A stretch of DNA of 64,000 nucleotides from Pararhizobium capsulatum DSM 1112. GTDB lineage: Bacteria; Pseudomonadota; Alphaproteobacteria; Rhizobiales; Rhizobiaceae. The translations under genes and the position numbers were made by a program. Under the pieces are notes generated by a model. The model had not been told where the DNA came from. It saw nothing but the letters and a program-made list of their open reading frames with translations, and did no database searches. Each line of letters starts with the position of its first letter. Position 1 is the stretch's first letter. The stretch lies in NCBI RefSeq assembly GCF_030814475.1, contig NZ_JAUSVF010000003.1, positions 372,001-436,000 of the forward strand, given 5' to 3'. This document shows, piece after piece, positions 9,329 through 19,500 of the stretch.

Positions 9329-9515
9329 GCCTTCCCGTCCGCCGCATCGAAAGCCTGGTTGAGTTCGCAGTCGCCCCAATCTCTCTTCCTGACCGCCGAC
9401 CCGCTCCTACCTGCAAACGACGTTGGTGAAAATCATGCGTCTTCCCCCCATTACTTCCTATAACGGCGTTTGCAGGGGAATCGGTGTTCGGGAGCGTGAA
9501 TTCGAGATCGGGGGC
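9329..9515. repeat. Right part of ~220-bp repeat, copy A
   Basis: Nearly identical to 12026-12212, with a few substitutions and one inserted C. It contains an inverted pair, CTGCAAACGACGTT and AACGGCGTTTGCAG (13 of 14 complementary), about 60 bp apart. No credible coding frame. The match stops at GATCGGGGGCA in both copies. Confidence 0.85.
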
Positions 9516-9549
9516 ATGCATGCCATGGGCCACTGAAGTCGAACAGCAA

Positions 9550-10839
9550 TCACGCCGGGAAATCCGGGAATGACCAAAAGACAGACAGCGGCAGCGCGAA
9601 CAGGTTTCGCCCAAAGCTCAGCACCCTGTCTCCCATATAGATGACGACGCCGATGACGGTCCAGCTTCTGCCCGGGCCCTCATCTTGAAACCACTGCAAG
9701 TGCTGAAAGTCACTTGCATCGACAGTGGTGGACGTCTTCATCTCGAAGCCCACAAGTGTTCTGTCCGCTTCAGCAACAATATCGATCTCGCGTCCCCTTT
9801 GATGTCGCCAATGATAGAGGCGCCAATCACGCTTCTGATAGGGAAGAGATTTCCAAAGCTCGTTATGCACGAAATTTTCGAACAGTCCGCCGAGTGCTGT
9901 CGGGTTCGCATCGATGTTGAAGGTTTCGGTGCTCATACTTCTCAAGGCAGCCACCAGCCCGGTATCGACGAGGTGTATCTTGGGCTGGCGAATGTCACGC
10001 CCGTTCTCACCAGAGGTCCAGGCCGGCAGCCTCTTCAGGAGGGAGAGTTTGGTCAGGATATCGAGATAGGTTTCTGTCGTATTCCGTTGAATGCCGATCT
10101 TCCCGCCAAGGTCGTCTACGTTCAGCTCATTTCCGACGCGGACCGCCAGTTGCTCGATCATTCGCCGCATCGCGTCTGATTTTCGGATCTTGAGAATAGA
10201 GGCAACGTCACGTTCGACAACGCTGTCCACATAGTCCCGATACCGGCGGCGTCGGCGATGGTCTCCCAGGCTTCGTATTTCAGGAAAACCTCCAGCGAGT
10301 ATCAACTCGATGTACTGCGCCCTGGACACGACCTCCGCCTTCGGCAACTCTGTTGGATCAGGCCCGCCGTCAGCCGATGCCCAGTCAAGTATTCTTGCAG
10401 GCCCCATACGCTTCGTTTCCGCAACGCTCATGGGAAGCATTGTCATGGTTTGAACTCTGCCCGCCAATGAGTCCGCCACATGCGAGGACGTGAATATGTT
10501 GGAAGAGCCAGTCAGGACGAACTGACCCATCTTGCGGTTCTCGTCCACGGTCCTCTTCAAGGCCAAAGCGAGATTGGTCGATCGTTGGGCTTCATCGATG
10601 ATAAGGGGACCGGCTTGTACTTCAGCTATCAAGGCATCCAGTTGTCCCTTTGGATCGGCATCGAGTGCTGCAAGGATACCCGGGTCATCCAACGTGATGA
10701 ATTTGCCAATGGTCATCAGGTCTCGGACAAGTGTCGTTTTTCCGACCTGCCGAGGGCCGATAATGTTCACGACGCGTGCCGACGCAAGCGCGTCCTTCAG
10801 TTCCGTCTCCAAATGACGCGGCAGCAGCGGGTCGTTCAT
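9550..10839 (-). CDS. AAA_14/DUF4143 family ATPase
   Basis: A 429-residue protein. The N-terminal P-loop ATPase has Walker A GPRQVGKTT (about residues 28-36) and Walker B GPLIIDEAQ, with the sensor-like LTGSSN. The C-terminal half (LGGLFENFVHNEL, then WRHQRGREIDIVAE and VGFEMKTS) is DUF4143, which has a restriction-endonuclease-like look: E, then D..., then EMK. These proteins are widespread, often strain-specific, and their job is not established; some are discussed as toxin or defence modules. It stands alone between a repeat copy and remnants, typical accessory placement. Confidence 0.88.
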   Translation of the reverse strand: MNDPLLPRHLETELKDALASARVVNIIGPRQVGKTTLVRDLMTIGKFITLDDPGILAALDADPKGQLDALIAEVQAGPLIIDEAQRSTNLALALKRTVDENRKMGQFVLTGSSNIFTSSHVADSLAGRVQTMTMLPMSVAETKRMGPARILDWASADGGPDPTELPKAEVVSRAQYIELILAGGFPEIRSLGDHRRRRRYRDYVDSVVERDVASILKIRKSDAMRRMIEQLAVRVGNELNVDDLGGKIGIQRNTTETYLDILTKLSLLKRLPAWTSGENGRDIRQPKIHLVDTGLVAALRSMSTETFNIDANPTALGGLFENFVHNELWKSLPYQKRDWRLYHWRHQRGREIDIVAEADRTLVGFEMKTSTTVDASDFQHLQWFQDEGPGRSWTVIGVVIYMGDRVLSFGRNLFALPLSVFWSFPDFPA

Positions 10840-11646
10840 CGTAACTCACTCCGAATTTATAGAAGAACGAGTACCTTGCCGACGGAGAAAGTGTCAATAG
10901 AGAGCTGGGGAAAGCTTCAATAGATATCCGGGGAAAGTTTCATTAGGGTTTGACAGATGCCTGGTTTAGCTGCCATTCGTCTGCCTACCTTAGGCGGAAA
11001 TCACGTCCGCAGAGGGCTGGGGCAACACAGGAAGTTCATGCTGCATACTGATATCGTACATCATTGGCGGAAGGCCCGGCAGCAACTTGCCACAGACGTA
11101 AACAATTATAGTCATGGTTCGCAAATATCGCTCTGCCAGGCTAGTGCGGGTCGGCTGCTGGCGGACGCTCAGAACTAGTTTCGTCTCACAGATGCCGTGT
11201 CTGATGACAGTATCTATCGCTTTCAGCAGTCATCCAAAGACAGCAATGACAAGCAACTGACGATCTCCAGGAACGGCCGCTCGAAGATGACGCAAGGTTG
11301 GCAAGGCATATCAACCCAGCACAGCTTGCCAAGACGTGCCGAAACCTTTTTGCGCCTTGCCGACACATCAGCTCAAAGCATCTCAATTTAACCTGACCCG
11401 ATTCCGAACACGAAAACCGCGATTCTGAGCACGGTATTGTCGAGTCCAATCTGCGATGTTGCGATTCCGCTGCAAACGACGTGACGTTGGGGAGAGCCTC
11501 GAACATGCGGACGCAGACGATGTCGACGCCACGACGGAGTAGGGCGCTTGATGAGCCGTTAACAGGTCCTGGTTATCACAGGCATCGAACGACGTTCCGG
11601 ATTGTCAACATTGCCATGACCCGGGGTGTTGTTTGCAGCGCCAGCG
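10840..11646. other. Stretch without a recognisable gene
   Basis: About 800 bp. Only short, unconvincing frames on either strand. Near 10894-10950 a phrase of the form TCAATAGA..GGGGAAAG recurs in slightly changed form. Near 11398-11470 the word GCGATTC/CGATTCCG recurs at roughly 20-40 bp spacing, reminiscent of terminal repeats of some IS21-type elements, but no transposase accompanies it. Most likely IS and gene debris. Confidence 0.5.
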
Positions 11647-11988
11647 ATGACGGAGCCCAAACTCATGCCCACGAAATCAAAGAGCCAGCGCAACGCCGAG
11701 CAGCGGCTCCGGCAGAAGAGCGTTCGGAAAAAAGCGAAGGAGACACGCAGGCCCTCACGGGACGATATCGCCCGCATGTTCCTGTGGCAGGTGATCTCGG
11801 ATGCATTGAAAGACGCGATGACGGGCGTCAGCTCATAGCCAAGATGGCCGACAAGATCGTTGATGGCCTGGTGGGCCAGGGTTTTGATGATCGGGAAAGC
11901 TACGACGTGTTCGATGACCTGGTGCGCAAATACTCTGATGGCCTGTTTCCGTTCCGGCCAAAACGCCATCTCGGCGACGCACAGGGAC
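11647..11988 (+). pseudogene. Frameshifted, 3'-truncated small hypothetical gene
   Basis: Two overlapping plus-strand frames together read as one basic, charged protein. The first part is KSKSQRNAEQRLRQKSVRKK and onward to FLWQVISDALKDA; after a one-base shift near 11820 it continues DGRQLIAKMADKIVDGLVGQ and ESYDVFDDLVRKYSDGLFPF. It stops being sensible at RPKRHLGDA, exactly where the repeat copy B begins. I do not recognise a domain. Codon usage and the smooth join argue that it was once a real gene. Confidence 0.55.
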
Positions 11989-12212
11989 CGGCGACCTGAC
12001 CACTGTCTGGCGATCTTGCAACTTCGCCTTCCCGTCCGCCACATCGAAAGCCTGGTTGAGTTCCCAGTCGCCCAATCCCTCTTCCTGACCGCCGACCCGC
12101 TCCTACCTGCAAACGACGTTGGTGAAAATCATGCGTCTTCCCCCCATTACTTCCTATAACGGCGTTTGCAGGGGAATCGGTTTTCGGGAGATTGAATTTC
12201 AGATCGGGGGCA
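11989..12212. repeat. ~220-bp repeat, copy B (uninterrupted)
   Basis: Runs from CGGCGACCTGACC to GATCGGGGGCA and matches copy A (6701-6737 joined to 9329-9515). Both copies abut a truncated gene on their left side: an integrase fragment in copy A, a hypothetical gene in copy B. This suggests the end of a mobile element or a recombination site. It contains the inverted pair CTGCAAACGACGTT and AACGGCGTTTGCAG. Confidence 0.8.
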
Positions 12213-12619
12213 GCCCTACCCAGAGGCTAGCCGCGGAAGCCCCCTCGGGATAGCTGCCTTATTGGGTCAACACTCCCGGACCGCGACTGAGGATACAGGC
12301 ACTGAGTTTTGTGAATCCAACGAGCTCAATCGATTCAGAACTGTGATGGATTGCCGTCCAGATGGAGGGCCTCGATGAAAGTCGGGGTCCTAAAGGGGAT
12401 GATTCGATTGGCGATATGCGTAGCTCCTAAACTTACTTCACGACGCCTGAACGGCCAGTGTTACCGCACGCAAGGCGTGTCTTTTCCGCAACTGTCGTTG
12501 CGGAAAGCATCCCAGAATGGTCAGCCCGTGGAAGTTTGCGGCTGAAGACAAGATATCTGGGCTTTCCAGCAGAAGCGAATGTCGAAAAGGTGCACTATGC
12601 TGGTCTGGAGGGGGCATCG
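12213..12619. other. Intergenic region upstream of the outer-membrane protein
   Basis: About 400 bp with no gene I can support. It must hold the promoter of the beta-barrel gene at 12620; I see no clear consensus promoter or operator. Confidence 0.5.
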
Positions 12620-13390
12620 ATGCATTGCATTCTAAGGGTTATCACGGTTGTGATACCTATCGCCGCCGGCACCCTCGCGATACCTGCTGCGGCCGCAGAC
12701 ATTGATTCCGCGATTGCACCCACATCAACCTGGTCCGGCTGCTATATCGGTGCCAACACCGGCTATATGCGCGCGGACGCAGACGCGACGGACATGCCGT
12801 TCCGTGAAGGCCCATTCGCCGGTTCGGGCAGCGCCTGGAATGACCCCGCCTATGAAACGATCGGCATGGCCGGCAACGGGCTGACAGGTGGCGTCGAGAC
12901 CGGGTGCGATCAGCAGTTCGATCTGGGCGACAAAACTTTCGTGGTCGGGGGGGTCCTCGATTTCTCGCTGATGAACCTCGGCGCGACCGGGACTTCGGCA
13001 ATCCAGAGCGATACCCATACAAGCTTCGACATGGACTGGGCGGCAAGCGCGCGGTTGCGCGCTGGTGTAACGGCGTCCGATGTCCTGTTCTACGTCACCG
13101 GCGGCGTGGCGTTTGCCGATATCAATGTGCGCGCCTTTGACAGGCACGAAGTCCCGACGCAGGGGCTGATGGACGTGTCGGGCGGAGGTACGGAAACCGG
13201 TTGGGTGGCAGGCGGCGGTGTCGAATGGCGCTTCCAGCCGAACTGGTCGGTCGGCCTGGAATATCTGCATTACGATTTCGGCTCGGTGACTGCCACGGGC
13301 GCGGCCATTGAACCAGTGGGCGCGTTCCCACGATTTGAGAGCGATATTGACGCCGATGTCATCCGCGTCGGACTGAAATGGCGGATGTAA
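12620..13390 (+). CDS. Outer-membrane beta-barrel protein (Omp25/opacity-porin type)
   Basis: A 256-residue protein. The ATG at 12620 is chosen because it follows CTGGAGGGGG and starts a signal peptide (MHCILRVITVVIPIAAGTLA) with cleavage near AAAADI. The mature chain shows the family pattern: WSGCYIGANTGY at the start, alternating Gly/aromatic strands, AGVTASDVLFYVTGGVAFAD, then EWRFQPNWSVGLEYLHYDFG, and a last strand ending VIRVGLKWRM. Such small barrels are surface proteins of rhizobia and brucellae. The terminal residue is Met rather than the usual Phe. It lies 169 bp upstream of the giant adhesin on the same strand. Confidence 0.88.
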   Translation: MHCILRVITVVIPIAAGTLAIPAAAADIDSAIAPTSTWSGCYIGANTGYMRADADATDMPFREGPFAGSGSAWNDPAYETIGMAGNGLTGGVETGCDQQFDLGDKTFVVGGVLDFSLMNLGATGTSAIQSDTHTSFDMDWAASARLRAGVTASDVLFYVTGGVAFADINVRAFDRHEVPTQGLMDVSGGGTETGWVAGGGVEWRFQPNWSVGLEYLHYDFGSVTATGAAIEPVGAFPRFESDIDADVIRVGLKWRM

Positions 13391-13559
13391 GTACCCGCCG
13401 CTGACTGACGGGACCGCCTGACGAGCCCCGTGAAAGTCGAGCGCCGATGAACATTTGGCTTCGCTGGACATGATGTCCGAAAATTCAGGCTGAACAACGA
13501 AGGTTTCGACCGGCAACCACCGGGCGACCATCCGGCGCAAACACTTTTTTGGGGGAACC

Positions 13560-16500
13560 ATGACCGAAACTGCCGTTACACCCGCTATTGCAATAGAGAT
13601 CGGAAGCCACCGCCAGGTGGTGTTCATCGACGCAGGTCTCGCCGATACGCGGGCCCTGGCAGCAGGGGTGCCTCCGGGAGCCGAAATCGTCTGGGTCGGC
13701 CAGGCTGCGCCTGCCATTGCGCAGATGGCCGGCTGGGCGGTGGGCAAGTGGGGTTATGAGGCAATCCACATTCTCTCCCACGGCGAAGCCGGTGTGCTTC
13801 TGCTCGGTAACGCGCGGATCGATGCGGCGGCGCTGAGGGCTCACCGCACCGAACTTGCCACCTTGGGCAAAGCGCTCTGCGCTTCCGGCGACATCCTGCT
13901 CTATGGCTGCGATGTGGCGACCGGCTCGAAGGGAGCGAGGTTCGTTGACCTGATGGCTCTATATTCGGGCGCCGATGTCGCAGCGTCAGTCGACGCGACC
14001 GGTGCGGCGGATCTGGGAGGCAACTGGACCCTTGCATATCGGACAGGCCCTATCGATACACCCACCCTGGGTGCCGACGGTTCGATTGCCTATGGCGGGC
14101 TGCTGGCGGCCCCAGTTTCGGAAAATTTCGATGGCGTGGCTGTCGATGGATTCGGATGGAGCCAGAGCACCCAGGGCCAGCCCAGGACAATCAACGGCTG
14201 GACGTTTAACCTGCTGGATGGGGTCGGGAACACCGACCCCACGGGTACGGTCGATATCACCTACCTCACCGATCAAACGTCGCTGGCGAACGGCAGTACC
14301 GACAAGGCGGCCTATATCAACAGTTATTTTGCCGCCGGAACCGGAACAGACGCGGCAGCGGTGTTTCAGGCAAAGGATGGCGATGCATTCTCCTTCACAT
14401 CGGTTCGGGTCGAAGTCGGCGGCTCTAACGGGAGCGACTACCGTCTGGTCGGGTATCTCGATGGTGTGGCGGTTGCTGGCGCATCGCAGGATTTCGTTGC
14501 CGGTGCGTTTGGGTCGGGGGGCACGCTGGTCAGCGTGACAGATCCCGCGTGGCGATTTGTGGATGAGGTTCGCATCGTCCGCCAGAACGGCGAAGTCGAC
14601 ATTTCCGTCTTCATCGACGACATCGTCGCAACCGCGGCGGATACGACGCCTCCGACGGCCTCGATCGTTGTTGCCGACAGCGCACTGGCAATTGGCGAAA
14701 CCGCGCTTGTGACCATCACTTTCAGCGAAGCCGTGACCGGCTTCAGCAACGCCGATCTGACGGCCACCAACGGCACATTGAGCGCGGTCAGTTCAGCCGA
14801 CGGCGGCATCACCTGGACGGCGACGCTCACGCCAAGCGCCAGCATCACCGACACGACCAACCTCATCACGCTGGACAATACCGGCGTTCAGGATGGGGCG
14901 GGCAATGCCGGAACGGGAATCACCACCTCCAACAACTACGCCGTCGACACCCAGCGTCCGACCGCTACCATCGTCGTTGCCGACAGCGCGCTGGCAATTG
15001 GCGAAACCGCGCTGGTGACCATCACTTTCAGCGAGGCCGTGACGGGCTTCACCAGCGCCGATCTCTCGGTTGCCAACGGCACAGTGGGCTCGGTCAGTTC
15101 GGCCGACGGCGGCATCACCTGGACGGCGACACTCACGCCCACCGCCAGCATCACCGACGCGACCAACCTTATTACGCTGGACAATACTGGCGTTGCGAAT
15201 GCCGCAGGCAATACCGGAACTGGAACCACCTCCTCCAACAACTTCGCTATCGACACGGCCCGTCCGACGGCCTCGATCGTCGTTGCCGACAGCGCACTGG
15301 CAATTGGCGAAACCTCACTGGTGACCATCACCTTCAGCGAGGCCGTGACCGGCTTCAGCAACGCCGATCTGACGGCCACCAACGGCACATTGAGCGCGGT
15401 CAGTTCAGCCGACGGCGGCATCACCTGGACGGCGACGTTCACGCCCACCGCCAGCATCACCGACGCGACCAACCTCATCACGCTGGACGATACCGGTGTT
15501 CAAGACGGGGCGGGCAATACCGGCAGCGGCACCACCTCCTCCAACAACTACGCCGTCGACACGACCCGTCCGACGGCTTCCATCGTCGTCGCCGACAGCG
15601 CACTGGCGATTGGCGAAACCGCGCTTGTGACCATCACTTTCAGCGAGGCCGTGACGGGCTTCACCAGCGCCGATCTCTCGGTTGCCAACGGCACAGTGGG
15701 CTCGGTCAGTTCAGCCGACGGCGGCATCACCTGGACGGCGACGTTCACGCCCACCGCCAGCATCACCGACACGACCAACCTCATCACGCTGGCCAATACC
15801 GGTGTGGCAGATTTGGCCGGCAATGCCGGAACGGGAACCACCACCTCCAACAACTACGCCGTCGACAGCCAGCGTCCGACCGCTACCATCTTTGTCAGCG
15901 ATACCGCCTTGCTTGCTGGTGAGACCGCGCTGATGACCGTCACCTTCAGCGAGGCCGTGACCGGCTTCACCAGCGCCGATCTGACGGTTGCCAACGGCAC
16001 AGTGGGCTCGATCAGTTCGGCCGACGGCGGCATCACCTGGACGGCGACGTTCACGCCCACCGCCAGCGTCACCGACACGACCAACCTCATCACGCTGGAC
16101 AATACCGGTGTGGCAGATTTGGCCGGCAATGCCGGAACGGGAACCACCAATTCCAACAACTACACCATCGACACCCAGCGTCCGACGGCCTCGATCGTCG
16201 TTGCCGACAGTGCGCTGGCAATTGGCGAAACCGCGCTGGTGACCATCACCTTCAGCGAAGCCGTAACCGGCTTCACCAACGCCGATCTCGCGGTTGTCAA
16301 CGGCACATTGGGCGCTGTCGCTTCCTTCGACGGCGGGATCACCTGGACGGCGACATTCACACCCAGCGCAAGTATCACCGACGCGACCAACCTCATCACG
16401 CTGGACAATACCGGCGTTGCGAATGCCGCAGGCAATACCGGAACTGGAACCACCTCCTCCAACAACTACGCCGTCGACACGACCCGTCCGACGGCTTCCA

Positions 16501-19500
16501 TCGTCGTTGCCGACAGTGCACTGGCGATTGGCGAAACCTCGCTTGTGACTATCACCTTCAGCGAAGCCGTGACGGGCTTCACCAGCGCCGATCTGACGGT
16601 TGCCAACGGCACAGTGGGCTCGGTCAGTTCGGCCGACGGCGGCATCACCTGGACGGCGACGTTCACGCCCACCGCCAGCATCACCGACACGACCAACCTC
16701 ATCACGCTGGACAATACCGGCGTTCAGGATGGGGCGGGCAATACCGGTAGCGGCACCACCACCTCCAACAACTACGCCGTCGACAGCCAGCGTCCGACCG
16801 CTACCATCGTTGTCAGCGATACCGCCTTGCTTGCTGGTGAGACCGCGCTGGTGACCGTCACCTTCAGCGAGGCCGTGACCGGCTTCACCAGCGCCGATCT
16901 GACGGTTGCCAACGGCACAGTGGGCTCGATCAGTTCGGCCGACGGCGGCATCACCTGGACGGCGACGTTCACGCCCACCGCCAGCGTCACCGACACGACC
17001 AACCTCATCACGCTGGACAATACCGGCGTTCAGGATGGGGCAGGCAATGCCGGAACGGGAACCACCACCTCCAACAACTACGCCGTCGACACCCAGCGTC
17101 CGACCGCTACCATCGTTGTCAGCGATACCGCCTTGCTTGCAGGTGAGACCGCGCTGGTAACCGTCACCTTCAGCGAGGCCGTGACCGGCTTCACCAGCGC
17201 CGATCTCTCGGTTGCCAACGGCACAGTGGGCCCGGTCAGTTCGGCCGACGGCGGGATCACCTGGACGGCGACACTCACGCCCACCGCCAGCATCACCGAC
17301 GCGACCAACCTTATTACGCTGGACAATACTGGCGTTGCGCATGCCGCAGGCAATACCGGAACTGGAACCACCTCCTCCAACAACTTCGCTATCGACACGG
17401 CCCGTCCGACGGCCTCGATCGTCGTTGCCGACAGCGCACTGGCAATTGGCGAAACCTCACTGGTGACCATCACCTTCAGCGAGGCCGTGACCGGCTTCAG
17501 CAACGCCGATCTGACGGCCACCAACGGCACATTGAGCGCGGTCAGTTCAGCCGACGGCGGCATCACCTGGACGGCGACGCTCACGCCAAGCGCCAGCATC
17601 ACCGACACGACCAACCTCATCACGCTGGACAATACCGGCGTTCAGGATGGGGCGGGCAATGCCGGAACGGGAACCACCACCTCCAACAACTACGCCGTCG
17701 ACACCCAGCGTCCGACCGCTACCATCGTCGTTGCCGACGGCGCGCTGGCAATTGGCGAAACCTCGCTGGTGACCATCACCTTCAACGAAGCCGTAACCGG
17801 CTTCACCAACGCCGATCTCTCGGTTGCCAACGGCATATTGGGCGCTGTCGGTTCGTCCGACGGCGGGATCACCTGGACTGCGACATTCACGCCCAGCGCA
17901 AGTATCACCGACGCGACCAACCTCATCACGCTGGCCAATACCGGTGTGGCAGATTTGGCCGGCAATGCCGGAACGGGAACCACCAGTTCCAACAACTACA
18001 CCATCGACACCCAGCGTCCGACGGCCTCGATCGTCGTTGCCGACAGTGCGCTGGCAATTGGCGAAACCTCGCTGGTGACCATCACCTTCAGCGAGGCCGT
18101 GACGGGCTTCAGCAATGCCGATCTGACGGTTGCCAACGGCACAGTGGGCTCGGTCAGTTCGTCCGACGGCGGGATCACCTGGACGGCGACACTCACGCCC
18201 GCCAGCAACGTCAACGACATGAGCAATCTCATCAAGCTGAACAATAGTGGCGTGCAGGATGGGGCGGGCAATACCGGCAGCGGCACCACCACCTCCAACA
18301 ACTACGCCGTCGACAGCCAGCGTCCGACGGCCTCCATCGTCGTCGCCGACAGCGCACTGGCGATTGGCGAAACCGCGCTTGTGACTATCACCTTCAGCGA
18401 AGCCGTGACGGGCTTCAGCAACGCCGATCTGACGGTTGCCAACGGCACAGTGGACGCTGTCGGTTCGTCCGACGGCGGGATCACCTGGACGGCGACGCTC
18501 ACGCCGAGCGCCCGCATCACCGACAGAACCAACCTCATCACGCTGGACAATACGGGCGTTCAGGATGGGGCGGGCAATGCCGGAACGGGAACCACCACCT
18601 CCAACAACTACGCTGTCGATCAACGCGCGCCGGGCATTTCGTCGATCCTTCGCGTTGGGGGCGAAAAAACCAATGCCAGCAGCGTTCAATTCACCGTGAC
18701 CTTCACCGAAGCCGTATCCCGCGTGGATGCTTCCGACTTCTCGCTCGCCACCACCGGCACGACGGCCGGCAGGATTACAGGCGTCACGCGGATCGATGGG
18801 AGCACCTATGCCGTCACCGTCGACAATCTTGCCGGCAATGGCACCGTGCGGCTCGATCTCAAGGCGACTGGCACTGCCATCGCGGATGCAACCGGAAACG
18901 CCATCTCCGCCGGATATGGCGCAGGACAGAGCTATCAGGTCGATCACACCGCCCCTGCTGTCACGTCAGTCGCAGTGCCGCGCAACGCGACCTACAAGAC
19001 CGGCCAGGCCCTCGAATTCATCGTCAAGCTGAACAGTGCGGCAATGGTGGACACAAGTGGTGGAACCCCGAAAATTGCCGTAAAGCTGGATAATGGTCTC
19101 ACCGCCTACGCAGACTATGAGAGCGGCAGCGGGACGTCGGCCCTGGTGTTCCACTTGCCCGTGATTGCAAGTCAGAAGGACCTGACCGGAATCGTTCTTG
19201 GAGACGCCATAGTGCTCGGCGGCGGCACGATCCGCGATCTGTTCGGCAATAATCTGGTGCCCAAGCTGAACGGTATCCCATCGACGTCGGGGATCCTGAT
19301 CGGCAATGACGCGCCTACCCTCAACGTGACACAGACCCTCAAGGCTTTGCCTGAGAATGCCTCGACGACGGTCGGCCTCAAGGTGGCAAGCCTCGCCATT
19401 ATCGACGCGGACGGCGGCGGCAACACGCTGTCGCTGGCGGGCGCGGATGCGAAACTGTTCGAGATCAAGAATGGCGCATTGTGGCTGAAGGCCGGCACCA

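Noticed and set aside
14650..18627. Regular repeats that might suggest a CRISPR array
   Set aside because: The unit is 306 bp, in frame, and codes for an Ig-like domain; there are no short repeats with unique spacers and no cas genes.
15711..18947. Long minus-strand frames (up to 543 and 466 residues) opposite the adhesin
   Set aside because: They repeat with the same 306-bp period as the adhesin domains and are low-complexity Gly/Arg/Val-rich; they arise from codon periodicity of the plus-strand gene.
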